Positions 1 to 7,041 of a stretch of DNA of 14,918 nucleotides are shown here, in pieces; positions within the stretch are counted from its first letter, which is position 1, and each line of letters starts with the position of its first letter. The notes beneath the pieces were generated by a model. The model was not told the DNA's origin and did not search any database. It saw only the letters and a list, made by a program, of their open reading frames with translations. This DNA comes from Paludibacter sp. (GTDB lineage Bacteria > Bacteroidota > Bacteroidia > Bacteroidales > Paludibacteraceae): the NCBI GenBank assembly GCA_028748945.1, contig JAQTOL010000026.1, forward strand, positions 1-14,918. Reading direction: 5' to 3'. Position numbers and translations under genes: made by a program.

Positions 1-204
1 ATTTTTAGTGAATTTGATGAATGAAAAATTAAGATCCGTCTTTTCCACACTTTCCTGAGTCCGGTTACCTACGAACACTCCGGAAGCCAGATTTTTAGCA
101 GCATATCCTGTAATTATCGGGCTGACTGAATTGATATAATAAAGGCCGTATCCGATGGCTACTATCAGAATGGCTGCTTCAATGAATAAAACTCTTTTTT
201 TCAT
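1..204 (-). CDS. Serine hydrolase, beta-lactamase family (5' end only)
   Basis: The frame is open from an ATG at 204 down to the window edge, giving the first 68 residues; the rest lies outside. Residues 5-24 form a hydrophobic stretch after Lys-Lys-Arg, which reads as a signal anchor. The following part (GYAAKNLASGVFVGNR, residues 33-48, then a DL pair and an F-rich strand) resembles the N-terminal strand of membrane-anchored class C beta-lactamase-like or 6-aminohexanoate-dimer-hydrolase-like serine hydrolases, where GYxAKxLCSxVFVSGR is common. The usual Cys of that stretch is Ala here. The catalytic SxxK would lie downstream and cannot be seen, so the family call rests on the N-terminus alone. 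The start is supported by a promoter about 40 nt upstream. It is separated from hisC by a hairpin and is probably a transcription unit of its own. Confidence 0.6.
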   Translation of the reverse strand, partial: MKKRVLFIEAAILIVAIGYGLYYINSVSPIITGYAAKNLASGVFVGNRTQESVEKTDLNFSFIKFTKN

Positions 205-245
205 GATCTTTGATTTTTTAGTGTCATTGAAATAGATTTGAATTA

Positions 246-275
246 CAAAAATAGGTTTTTCATTTTATATATCAA
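246..275 (-). promoter_or_regulatory. Bacteroidetes-type promoter for the partial serine hydrolase
   Basis: On the minus strand a -33 TTG (273-275) is followed after 19 nt by the -7 element TATTTTTG (246-253), matching the Bacteroidetes consensus TTTG-N19-21-TAnnTTTG. Transcription would start near 240, giving a leader of about 35 nt before the ATG at 204. Confidence 0.55.
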
Positions 276-336
276 CTCGCTTCTGAATTTTTGTTTTAAA
301 ATGTCAAAGAAAGAAGCATTGTCTGTTTTAAATTAG

Positions 337-365
337 TTCGGCGCATGGTTTTACCATACGCCGAA
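337..365 (-). terminator. Hairpin downstream of hisC, probable terminator
   Basis: Two 13-nt arms (337-349 and 353-365) with a 3-nt loop pair completely in the minus-strand RNA, with one G-U wobble. The same position is an A-C mismatch in plus-strand RNA, so the structure favours minus-strand transcripts. It lies about 40 nt after the hisC stop. The following bases (CTAATTTAAAAC) are AT-rich but lack a solid U run, so termination is plausible, not certain. Confidence 0.5.
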
Positions 366-405
366 AATTGAAAAGTTGAATAATATATTTAAGGTAAGTA
401 TATAA

Positions 406-1434
406 TCAGAATTTTTTTAATTGTCCTAATAAAATGGTATTTTCCTCGGGTGTTCCTACTGTAATCCGCACACAATTATTACATAACATGACCGTATTCC
501 GGTTACGGACAATAATGCTTTTATTTACCAGAAATTGATAAAGCGCATTGGCATCTTCAACTTTGACTAACACGAAATTAGCATCGCTTGGGTAGATGTA
601 ATAAACATAGCGCAATTGGAACAATGCTTTGATTAAATTCTTCCGTTCCGACAATATGGTTTCAACCCACTCTTTTACCTGTTCCCCGTTTTTTAAGGCG
701 TTTAATGCTTGTTTTTGGGTAAGAATGTTGATATTGTAGGGATATTTTATTTTATTTAATACAGAAATAATTTCCGAAGAAGCAAACGCCATTCCCAGGC
801 GGATACCGGCATTCCCCCATGCTTTGGAAAAAGTCTGTAAAATTACAAGATTAGGATATTGCGGTAGATATTTAGAGAAACTTTCCTCAGACGCGAAGTC
901 GATGTATGCTTCGTCAAGGACTACAATACCTCTGAACCAATACAATAATTTATGTATTTCATCTCTGTTCAGGCTGTTACCGGTTGGATTATTCGGTGAG
1001 CAAATCCAGATTAATTTGGTGTTTTCATTTGCTTTGTCTAACAATTTCAATGCACTAAAGTCAAAATTATCACCTAGTAGCACTTTGCGGTATTCTATGT
1101 CGTTAATTTCAGCACTTACCCTGTACATTCCGTAGGTAGGTTCAATTGCCACTACATTGTCAACGCGGGGTTCACAAAATGCACGATACAATAAGTCGAT
1201 AGCCTCATCACTTCCATTTCCCAGAAAGATATTCTTTACATGAACGCCTTTAATCAATGAAATTTGCTTTTTTACTTTCAACTGTAAAGGATCAGGGTAG
1301 CGATTAAAAGGCTCATTATACGGATTTTCATTGGCATCCAGATAGACTGAAGCCTCTCCTTTAAACTCATCGCGGGCACAAGAATAGGGTTGTAACTTAC
1401 GAATGTTTTCCCGAAGTAAATTTTCTATTTCCAT
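406..1434 (-). CDS. hisC: Histidinol-phosphate aminotransferase HisC
   Basis: HisC is a cytoplasmic PLP enzyme that transfers an amino group from glutamate to imidazole-acetol phosphate, giving histidinol phosphate in histidine synthesis. The 342 residues match the usual length. Fold-type I aminotransferase motifs are present in order: YLDANENPY at 31-39, GNGSDEAID at 72-80, SPNNPTGN at 146-153 with Asn149, VVLDEAYIDF at 171-180 with PLP-binding Asp174 and Tyr177, TFSKAWGNAGIRLG at 201-214 with Schiff-base Lys204 and Arg212, and CVRITVGTPEEN at 321-332 with substrate-carboxylate Arg323. The gene follows hisD with a 105-nt spacer that holds no TAnnTTTG box, so it is probably co-transcribed with hisD. 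A hairpin lies beyond it. In many Bacteroidales hisC is followed by hisB; here it is followed by an unrelated serine hydrolase. Confidence 0.95.
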   Translation of the reverse strand: MEIENLLRENIRKLQPYSCARDEFKGEASVYLDANENPYNEPFNRYPDPLQLKVKKQISLIKGVHVKNIFLGNGSDEAIDLLYRAFCEPRVDNVVAIEPTYGMYRVSAEINDIEYRKVLLGDNFDFSALKLLDKANENTKLIWICSPNNPTGNSLNRDEIHKLLYWFRGIVVLDEAYIDFASEESFSKYLPQYPNLVILQTFSKAWGNAGIRLGMAFASSEIISVLNKIKYPYNINILTQKQALNALKNGEQVKEWVETILSERKNLIKALFQLRYVYYIYPSDANFVLVKVEDANALYQFLVNKSIIVRNRNTVMLCNNCVRITVGTPEENTILLGQLKKF

Positions 1435-1539
1435 CTTAAATATATAATCTTATTACTATGTTTTATGTTCTTTTACTCTATGTAATTCTGGTTTATCATC
1501 AGGCCGGAGGCAAATGTTACAAACGAAGTGATTTGATCT

Positions 1540-2859
1540 TTAAAATCTTCTGTGTCTTGCATCTAAATCATCTTCGTCTCTTTCCTGTTCAAGTCTTATT
1601 TTAACGGCATTACTATGAGCCTGTAATTCTTCACTTTCAGCCATTAAAATAATGGCATTACTCAGATTGGTAAGTCCTTCTTGTGTAATTTGCTGGAAAG
1701 TAACTTTCCGAATAAAACTATCCAGATTTACACCACTATAAGCTTTTGCATACCCATTGGTTGGCAAGGTATGGTTGGTCCCTGATGCATAATCGCCGGC
1801 ACTTTCCGGTGAATAATTTCCGAGAAACACAGAACCCGCGTTGATAATATTAGCAGCCACACCCGTATGATAGCGGGTCGCAATAATCAGATGTTCGGGA
1901 GCATATTCATTGGTCATTTCAACGGCTTCCTCCAACGTTTTCAAAACGATAATCTTACTGTTCTCCAAAGCTTTTCTGGCTAAGTCTTTGCGTGGTAATT
2001 GTTCCAACTGAAATTCGATTTGTTCCAAAACGGGCTCAACTATACTTTCACTTACTGTTATCAAAATGGATTGGCTATCGACTCCATGTTCAGCCTGCGA
2101 AAGTAAATCGGCTGCAACGAAAGCCGGTATCGCTGTATCATCGGCTATCACTTCCACTTCGGAAGGACCGGCCGGCATATCAATAGCCACATCGCGTAAT
2201 GAAACCAATTGTTTGGCGGCTGTTACGTATTGATTTCCGGGACCAAAGATTTTATATACTTTGGGAACCGTTTCAGTTCCATATGCCATAGCGGCAATAG
2301 CCTGGGTTCCGCCAATTTTGAAAATACGATGAATGCCTGCTACTTTAGCAGCATATAGAACTGCAGGATGAATTTTACCTTCTTTGTTGGGAGGTGTACA
2401 CAAGATTACTTCCTTACATTCGGCAATTTGTGCCGGAATGCCCAACATCAAAACGGTTGAAAATAATGGAGCAGTTCCACCGGGAACATACAATCCTACT
2501 TTTTCAATGGCGATTGCTTTCTGCCAGCAATATACTCCGGGAGAAGTTTGAATTTCTGGTAAATCTTGTTGTTGCGCTGAATGGAACTTCCAGATATTAC
2601 GACGGGCCATTTCGATGGCTTGCTTTAGATTCGCCGATATCAGCGTTTCCGCTTCCGAAATTTCATCTTTTGTTACTTCAAATTTATCCAGACTTATTTT
2701 GTCAAATTCTATTGTATATTTATGAATAGCCTTGTCACCATCTTTTCGTACGGCATCCAGTATTTTCTGTACCGTTTCAAACAAACTGGTACTGTCAAAA
2801 GCGGGGCGTTTAAGGAGCGAAGTCCATGTTGTTCGGTCGGGGAATTTGATGACTTGCAT
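1540..2859 (-). CDS. hisD: Histidinol dehydrogenase HisD
   Basis: HisD catalyses the last two steps of histidine synthesis, the NAD-dependent oxidation of histidinol to histidine by way of histidinal, as a zinc-dependent homodimer in the cytoplasm. The 439 residues are full length. The zinc ligands of the family can be placed at Gln255 and His258 (LLSQAEHG), Asp356 (SAGDYASG) and His415 (ELQAHSNA), and the catalytic pair Glu322-His323 in APEHL. The stretches VGLYVPGG (121-128), FGPGNQYVTAAK (205-216) and DMPAGPSEV (227-235) are typical. After the common end of the fold (RLE, 422-424) there is a charged tail of 15 residues rich in Asp, Glu and Arg. No consensus promoter is visible in the 93 nt upstream, so transcription may come from the HAD gene. 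Confidence 0.96.
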   Translation of the reverse strand: MQVIKFPDRTTWTSLLKRPAFDSTSLFETVQKILDAVRKDGDKAIHKYTIEFDKISLDKFEVTKDEISEAETLISANLKQAIEMARRNIWKFHSAQQQDLPEIQTSPGVYCWQKAIAIEKVGLYVPGGTAPLFSTVLMLGIPAQIAECKEVILCTPPNKEGKIHPAVLYAAKVAGIHRIFKIGGTQAIAAMAYGTETVPKVYKIFGPGNQYVTAAKQLVSLRDVAIDMPAGPSEVEVIADDTAIPAFVAADLLSQAEHGVDSQSILITVSESIVEPVLEQIEFQLEQLPRKDLARKALENSKIIVLKTLEEAVEMTNEYAPEHLIIATRYHTGVAANIINAGSVFLGNYSPESAGDYASGTNHTLPTNGYAKAYSGVNLDSFIRKVTFQQITQEGLTNLSNAIILMAESEELQAHSNAVKIRLEQERDEDDLDARHRRF

Positions 2860-2952
2860 ACGTATTTCTTTTGAGTTTACTTTTAAATCGATTGATTATT
2901 TGTATCTGTTTTAAATCCCGGGTTTGGTGTGGAATTTATCTTTGAAAAATGA

Positions 2953-3681
2953 CTACTTCCAGTTGCTACTAAATGTTTCCCAATTTTGATATAATTCATT
3001 CATGTCTTTAAATACAAGATTTGCTCCACTTTCCAATAATACCGTTGGATCAAGAGGTCCCGTATTTACGGCAATGGTAAATAAACCTGCTGCAGTTGCG
3101 GATTCCACTCCCAGGGGTGCGTTTTCAACAACAATAACTTCCCAGGGTTGCAAGCCTGATTTTTTCAACGCTAACAAATAGGGTTCGGGATGCGGCTTAC
3201 AGAACTGAATGTCAATTGCTGAAACGATTTTTCCCTTGTGAAAGATCCCCGGGAAATTTGTTTTTAATCCATCGAGCAAACTTGGTTGTGCTGAACCCGT
3301 AACAACAAAAATCTGTAATTTTTGTGCCTTTACTTTTTCTAGTAGTTCTAACGCATAGGGCATTCTAACAGTTTTGTTGCAGGCTTCAAAAAAGGAAGAT
3401 TTAACAGCATATATTGTTTGCTTCTCTTCTTCAGTGGCTTCTCTTCCCAACGTTTTTATAAATACTCCATCAATAGTTGAAGCCCCGGTTCTTCCTTCGT
3501 TCATATAAGCTTCCAATACTGTAAAGGGCAATCCGACACTTTGCATTGCTTGTGCCCAGGCACTGGAATGGCATTTCATTGAATCGAAAAGTACACCATC
3601 CATGTCAAAGAAAACCGCTTTCGGACTGAAAGTGCTGTATTTTTTTTTATTTATAAATTGTTCTATTTGGGCTGAAAACAT
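2953..3681 (-). CDS. HAD-family phosphatase or phosphomutase, beta-PGM-like
   Basis: This is a haloacid-dehalogenase-superfamily enzyme of the beta-phosphoglucomutase and phosphoglycolate phosphatase group, with a helical C1 cap between motifs I and II. The four HAD motifs are all visible: nucleophile Asp26 and acid/base Asp28 in FFDMDGVLFDS (24-34), Thr128 in VVTGS (126-130), Lys162 in CKPHPEPYL (161-169), and Glu186-Asn187 in VVENAPLGVESA (184-195), so the enzyme looks active. The cap carries EGRTG at 62-66. About 20 extra N-terminal residues precede the core. The substrate cannot be read from the sequence; sugar phosphates are the usual substrates. It lies upstream of hisD on the same strand with a 93-nt spacer, so histidinol phosphate is a speculative possibility. 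The start is supported by a -7 box just upstream. Confidence 0.85.
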   Translation of the reverse strand: MFSAQIEQFINKKKYSTFSPKAVFFDMDGVLFDSMKCHSSAWAQAMQSVGLPFTVLEAYMNEGRTGASTIDGVFIKTLGREATEEEKQTIYAVKSSFFEACNKTVRMPYALELLEKVKAQKLQIFVVTGSAQPSLLDGLKTNFPGIFHKGKIVSAIDIQFCKPHPEPYLLALKKSGLQPWEVIVVENAPLGVESATAAGLFTIAVNTGPLDPTVLLESGANLVFKDMNELYQNWETFSSNWK

Positions 3682-3698
3682 ATAGTTAAATTTTTATG

Positions 3699-3706
3699 CA
3701 AAGATA
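3699..3706 (-). promoter_or_regulatory. -7 promoter element for the HAD (and perhaps hisD-hisC) unit
   Basis: The minus strand reads TATCTTTG, a full match to the TAnnTTTG element, 18-25 nt before the HAD start codon, predicting a leader of roughly 10-15 nt. No TTG is found at the expected -33 position (around 3726), so this is a one-element match in AT-rich DNA. Confidence 0.4.
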
Positions 3707-4035
3707 CTTAATTAGATTTTTAAATCCTACTTTTTATCGGTTATATTCATTCTAATGCCATTAAAATGATAATTTGTGACAATTTTGTACGTAAAAAATA
3801 CTTCTTTAGATTTTCGTTATAGACATTTTAGCGTTTAGTTTTGATTGGCATGTCCATATGTAATTTTTTAGCAAGTTCTGCGTTTAATTGTATATTTGTA
3901 ATAGAAAATGTACTCTTTTTATCCGATTCAGCATTTATTCCTGAATATTTTAAAGGGATGATATATTAAGTTTATGAATATAATATTTGTATTTTTGCTT
4001 TTTATATGTTTTTATTTCAATTTCTTTCGCATTTA

Positions 4036-4067
4036 TTTGTAAATGTGGTACGATTTTTGTAATTTTG
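4036..4067 (+). promoter_or_regulatory. Promoter of the lipoprotein gene
   Basis: TTTG at 4036-4039 is followed after 20 nt by TAATTTTG at 4060-4067, a good match to the Bacteroidetes consensus. Transcription would start near 4074, about 12 nt before the ATG at 4087. Confidence 0.6.
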
Positions 4068-4086
4068 CATAAAATATTTTACTGCA

Positions 4087-4611
4087 ATGAAAACACGTCT
4101 TCTGTTTTTTTTAGGAATAATAATCATTATATTTACTTCATGCAAACTAAACTCCGAGTCAAATTATAAACCGGATATACAATTTGTACATGACCCCATC
4201 ATCAATGATACAGTCGCTTTGAATATATATGCCGATCAGGGTGGGGTTTACAGGCTTGATACTATCAGTGTAGGCGATACCGTACATTTTCAGATTTACG
4301 CTACAGGCTTTACAAATAATCTGACTGAGTTTTATTTGACAGAGTCATCAGATAGTGTTTCAAAATTTATTTTACCAAATGTCAGTTCTATGGATTCTAT
4401 CTTTTTACCGACATCAAATTATAAGACAGGAAAATTTGTAATGGCAGGTACTTATACAGCTCTCTTTTTCCCTTTTCAATATGTTGCATTGAAAGTGAGT
4501 AATGAAGCTAAGATTACTTTTAGCGTTATATCTGATGCTAATTTTGAATATAACCAATTTTCGTTTGTTCTGAAAACACCGATAATTGCTGCAAAAGAAA
4601 AGATAAAATAG
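4087..4611 (+). CDS. Small lipoprotein of unknown function
   Basis: I do not recognise the family. The 174-residue product begins with Lys-Thr-Arg, a very hydrophobic core with five consecutive Ile (11-15), and a lipobox FTSC ending at Cys19, so it is probably exported and lipidated. Residues after Cys19 (KLNSESN) do not show the acidic run associated with surface export in some Bacteroidetes, so a periplasmic location is slightly favoured. The mature part is rich in Thr, Ser, Val, Phe and Tyr, with alternating patterns such as VYRLDTISVGDTVHFQIYA (54-72), suggesting a beta-sandwich domain. There is one Cys only. It is a single-gene unit with its own promoter, ended by the hairpin at 4637. 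It is the only clear plus-strand protein gene in the window. The start at 4087 is chosen because it gives a complete signal sequence just after the promoter. Confidence 0.85.
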   Translation: MKTRLLFFLGIIIIIFTSCKLNSESNYKPDIQFVHDPIINDTVALNIYADQGGVYRLDTISVGDTVHFQIYATGFTNNLTEFYLTESSDSVSKFILPNVSSMDSIFLPTSNYKTGKFVMAGTYTALFFPFQYVALKVSNEAKITFSVISDANFEYNQFSFVLKTPIIAAKEKIK

Positions 4612-4636
4612 TTATTCAATTTACAAGTTTAATGTA

Positions 4637-4677
4637 TACAAAAAGAGGAAGTTCATATTGAACTTCCTCTTTTTGTA
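4637..4677. terminator. Bidirectional intrinsic terminator
   Basis: A perfect 19-bp inverted repeat (arms 4637-4655 and 4659-4677, loop TAT) has a GAGGAAGTTCA core flanked by A5 and T5 runs on both sides, so each strand reads a stem followed by U5. It lies 25 nt after the lipoprotein stop and directly after the tRNA 3' end on the other strand, which fits termination of both converging units. The outer two base pairs overlap the last two tRNA nucleotides. Confidence 0.85.
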
Positions 4678-4749
4678 GCGGGAACGAGAGTTGAACTCGT
4701 GACCTCCGGGTTATGAATCCGACGCTCTAACCAACTGAGCTATCCCGCC
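4676..4749 (-). tRNA. tRNA-Met (CAT anticodon), elongator type
   Basis: The minus strand folds as a complete cloverleaf of 74 nt. The acceptor stem pairs GGCGGGA (4749-4743) with TCCCGCT (4683-4677), with one G-U pair at the end and discriminator A at 4676. The D arm AGCTCAGTTGGTTAGAGC, the anticodon loop TTCATAA with CAT at 4713-4715, and a T arm containing GTTCAA follow. The paired first position and the absence of three G-C pairs in the anticodon stem argue against initiator tRNA. An AUA-decoding tRNA-Ile with modified C34 also has CAT in the gene and is not fully excluded. The CCA end is not encoded, so it must be added by the CCA enzyme, whose gene is also in this window. Confidence 0.92.
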
Positions 4750-4766
4750 ATTTTTCTAAAGCGGTG

Positions 4767-4797
4767 CAAAGATAGACTTTTTAGCCCATTTGACAAA
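4767..4797 (-). promoter_or_regulatory. Promoter of the tRNA gene
   Basis: On the minus strand TTTG (4794-4797) and TATCTTTG (4767-4774) are 19 nt apart, a full match to the Bacteroidetes promoter consensus. Predicted transcription starts near 4760, about 10 nt before the mature tRNA 5' end at 4749. Confidence 0.75.
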
Positions 4798-4879
4798 TTT
4801 TTTGAATGAAAAAATCTGAATTTGATACCAATGGAATCTGAATTAGTAATTCAATAGACTGATATGTAGTTCAATAATT

Positions 4880-4900
4880 GCAAATTGCAAATTGTAAATT
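4880..4900 (-). repeat. Heptamer tandem repeat AATTTRC after the peptidase stop codon
   Basis: Beginning 2 nt after the stop codon of the prolyl oligopeptidase gene, the minus strand reads AATTTAC, AATTTGC, AATTTGC, then a partial AATTATT. The same heptamer type occurs after the glycosyltransferase gene at 11328-11356. Function unknown. Confidence 0.6.
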
Positions 4901-4902
4901 TG

Positions 4903-7017
4903 TCATTTGAACAAGGGTTTCATTCCTAAATTATACATTACAAATGCCCACATGTCAGTTTGTGCATCAATTATTTTCCCAATCGGTTTCCCTGCCCCAT
5001 GCCCTGCTTTGGAATCAATACGAATCAAAGTCGGATTTGTTCCATCATTTGCAGCCTGTAAAGTTGCGGCAAACTTGAAAGAATGAGCCGGAACCACCCG
5101 ATCATCGTGATCACCTGTCATAACAAAAGTAGCTGGATATTTTACACCTGCTTTTACATTATGCAACGGTGAATATCCTTTCAGATATTCAAACATTTCT
5201 TTGCTTTCTTCGCTGTTTCCATAATCGCTGGTCCAGGACCAACCAATGGTGAATTTATGATAGCGCAGCATATCCAGTACACCTACTTCGGGGACAGCTA
5301 CAGCGAATAATTCAGGTCGTTGTGTCATGCATGCGCCAATTAAAAGTCCACCGTTTGAACCGCCATCAATAGCCAGTTTTTTTGCAGAAGTGTATTTCTC
5401 CCTGATTAAATATTCAGCAGCGGAGATAAAATCGTCGAATACGTTTTGTTTATGCATTTTTGTCCCGGCAAGGTGCCATGCTTCACCATATTCACCTCCA
5501 CCCCGAATGTTGGCTACGACATAGATACCACCGTTTTCAAGAAATGGAATACGTGAAACGCTAAATGAAGGATTCATACTAATATTAAAACCACCATAAC
5601 CGTACAGCATTAAAGGATTTTCTCCGTTTTTTATCATTCCTTTCTTGTAGGTTATTGACAGGGGAATTTTTGTACCATCTTTACCCGTATAGAAAACCTG
5701 TTCGCTTACGTAGTCTTCCGGACGAAAGGATACTTCATCTTTATGGAAAACTGCTGACGTATTTTTGTCAGCATCAAAGCGATAAATTGTTGGAGGATAA
5801 GTATAAGATGTAAAACTGTAAAAAGCTTCATTATCATTTTTATCTCCGGATAATTCACTCAAAGTTCCCAATCCCGGTAACTGAACTTCATAGATTTTTT
5901 TTCCGGTCAAATCGTATCCATATAAAAGATGGCGGGCATCTTTCATATATTGCGTCAGTATTTTTCCGCCAATAATTGACACCCCTTCCAATACATTTTC
6001 TGATTCAGGAATGATTTCTTTCCAGTTTTCACGGTTTGGTTTTGACGGATCGACTTCCATTAGTCGTTGTTTTGGTGCTTTCCAGTTTGTAAGAATATAA
6101 ATCTTTCCATCCACATCGTCAACAACTGAATTGTCACTATCAAAACCGGGAGTCAACTCAACAAATTCTCCGGTTGGTTTGCTGAGATCTTTCATCAATA
6201 AACCATTTCCGGTAGTTGTTTCGGTGATAGATATGAACAAATATTTTTCATCGTCTGTTACTCTTGCATAACATTCTCTGAGAGCGTGTTGTTTATCTTC
6301 GTAAATCACTTTATCATCTGCCTGTGCTTGTCCGACTGTGTGATAATAGACTTTTTCGTATTCGTTTTTTGTAGAATATTCTTTTCCGGCTTCGGGTGTT
6401 TCAAATGCACTATAATAAAATCCATTATCCTGCCACGAAATTCCCGAAGATTTTGACCATCTGATATGATCTGATAATAGTTTTTTGGTTTCCACATCCA
6501 TGACAAAAATCTCATTCCAGTCAGATCCACTCCGGGCAATACAATAACCCAGGTATTTACCATCTTTCGAAAAAGCAATACTTGCTAACGCTACTGTTCC
6601 ATCTGTAGAAAGTGTGTTCGGATCAAGTAAAACTTCCGGTTTATCCGTTAATGATTTCTGACGATATAAAACACTCTGGTTTTGTAACCCGTTGTTTTTA
6701 TAAAAAAAATACTGGCCGTTCTTTTTAAATAATGAAGTGTATCGTTGATAATTAGTTAATTCACTCAGGCGTTTCTTTAACCCGGTTCTGAAAGGGATTT
6801 TTGATAAATAATCGTAGGTTACTTTATTTTCTGCTTTTACCCAGTCTGCAGTTGCAGCTGATGTGTCATTTTCGAGCCAGCGGTATGGATCTTTTACCTG
6901 AACGCCAAAATACGTGTCGATAACATTGCCTTTTGCCGTTTCGGGATAGGTAATTTTAGAAGAGGAACATGCTGATAATAGTATCATGCCGATAGAAATT
7001 GATATTAAATGTTTCAT
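4903..7017 (-). CDS. Prolyl oligopeptidase (S9A), lipoprotein
   Basis: Prolyl oligopeptidases are serine peptidases that cleave short peptides after proline. The 704 residues comprise a lipoprotein signal (lipobox LLSAC, Cys17), an N-terminal strand with DPYRWLEN (43-50), a seven-bladed propeller of about residues 85-430, and a C-terminal alpha/beta hydrolase domain. The catalytic triad is Ser554 (GGSNGG, 552-557), Asp638 (DHDDRV, 636-641) and His673 (AGHGAG, 671-676). Arg640 and Trp595 (GWSWTSDYG, 592-600) match the residues that bind substrate and stack on proline in mammalian prolyl oligopeptidase, which supports that specificity over other S9 subfamilies. The lipid anchor places it in the envelope, probably the periplasm, for peptide use. 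It starts 24 nt after the serine hydrolase stop and is likely co-transcribed with it. Confidence 0.93.
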   Translation of the reverse strand: MKHLISISIGMILLSACSSSKITYPETAKGNVIDTYFGVQVKDPYRWLENDTSAATADWVKAENKVTYDYLSKIPFRTGLKKRLSELTNYQRYTSLFKKNGQYFFYKNNGLQNQSVLYRQKSLTDKPEVLLDPNTLSTDGTVALASIAFSKDGKYLGYCIARSGSDWNEIFVMDVETKKLLSDHIRWSKSSGISWQDNGFYYSAFETPEAGKEYSTKNEYEKVYYHTVGQAQADDKVIYEDKQHALRECYARVTDDEKYLFISITETTTGNGLLMKDLSKPTGEFVELTPGFDSDNSVVDDVDGKIYILTNWKAPKQRLMEVDPSKPNRENWKEIIPESENVLEGVSIIGGKILTQYMKDARHLLYGYDLTGKKIYEVQLPGLGTLSELSGDKNDNEAFYSFTSYTYPPTIYRFDADKNTSAVFHKDEVSFRPEDYVSEQVFYTGKDGTKIPLSITYKKGMIKNGENPLMLYGYGGFNISMNPSFSVSRIPFLENGGIYVVANIRGGGEYGEAWHLAGTKMHKQNVFDDFISAAEYLIREKYTSAKKLAIDGGSNGGLLIGACMTQRPELFAVAVPEVGVLDMLRYHKFTIGWSWTSDYGNSEESKEMFEYLKGYSPLHNVKAGVKYPATFVMTGDHDDRVVPAHSFKFAATLQAANDGTNPTLIRIDSKAGHGAGKPIGKIIDAQTDMWAFVMYNLGMKPLFK

Positions 7018-7041
7018 ATTATTCTTTTTATGAATTGCGCA

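Larger units (their letters stand above)
3682..4086. other. AT-rich divergent intergenic region
   Basis: These 405 bases separate the minus-strand HAD gene from the plus-strand lipoprotein gene. They contain the -7 box of the HAD gene at the left end and the promoter of the lipoprotein gene at the right end. Further single TAnnTTTG matches on the plus strand lie at 3891-3898 and 3990-3997, without a good -33 partner. I see no convincing gene or stable RNA hairpin. Confidence 0.6.

Noticed and set aside
824..1135. Plus-strand 103-codon frame opposite hisC (and similar frames opposite hisD, cca, GT4 and the debranching gene)
   Set aside because: They are antisense to well-supported genes, lack recognisable domains and have no promoter.
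1435..1539. CAAATGTTA and CAAACGAA on the plus strand as a hisC promoter
   Set aside because: Neither fits the reverse complement CAAAnnTA of the -7 element, and no -33 partner is present.
2937..2944. Plus-strand TATCTTTG, which could be an antisense promoter into the HAD gene
   Set aside because: There is no -33 element at a suitable distance, and single matches to this degenerate box are expected by chance in AT-rich DNA.
3987..4169. Plus-strand 60-codon frame overlapping the start of the lipoprotein gene
   Set aside because: Its composition is that of translated AT-rich spacer (Phe, Ile, Cys runs), it overlaps the lipoprotein gene in another frame, and the promoter at 4036-4067 lies inside it.
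6306..6578. Minus-strand 90-codon frame inside the prolyl oligopeptidase gene
   Set aside because: The peptidase frame is complete through this part with normal family motifs on both sides; this is a shadow frame with no homology I can see.
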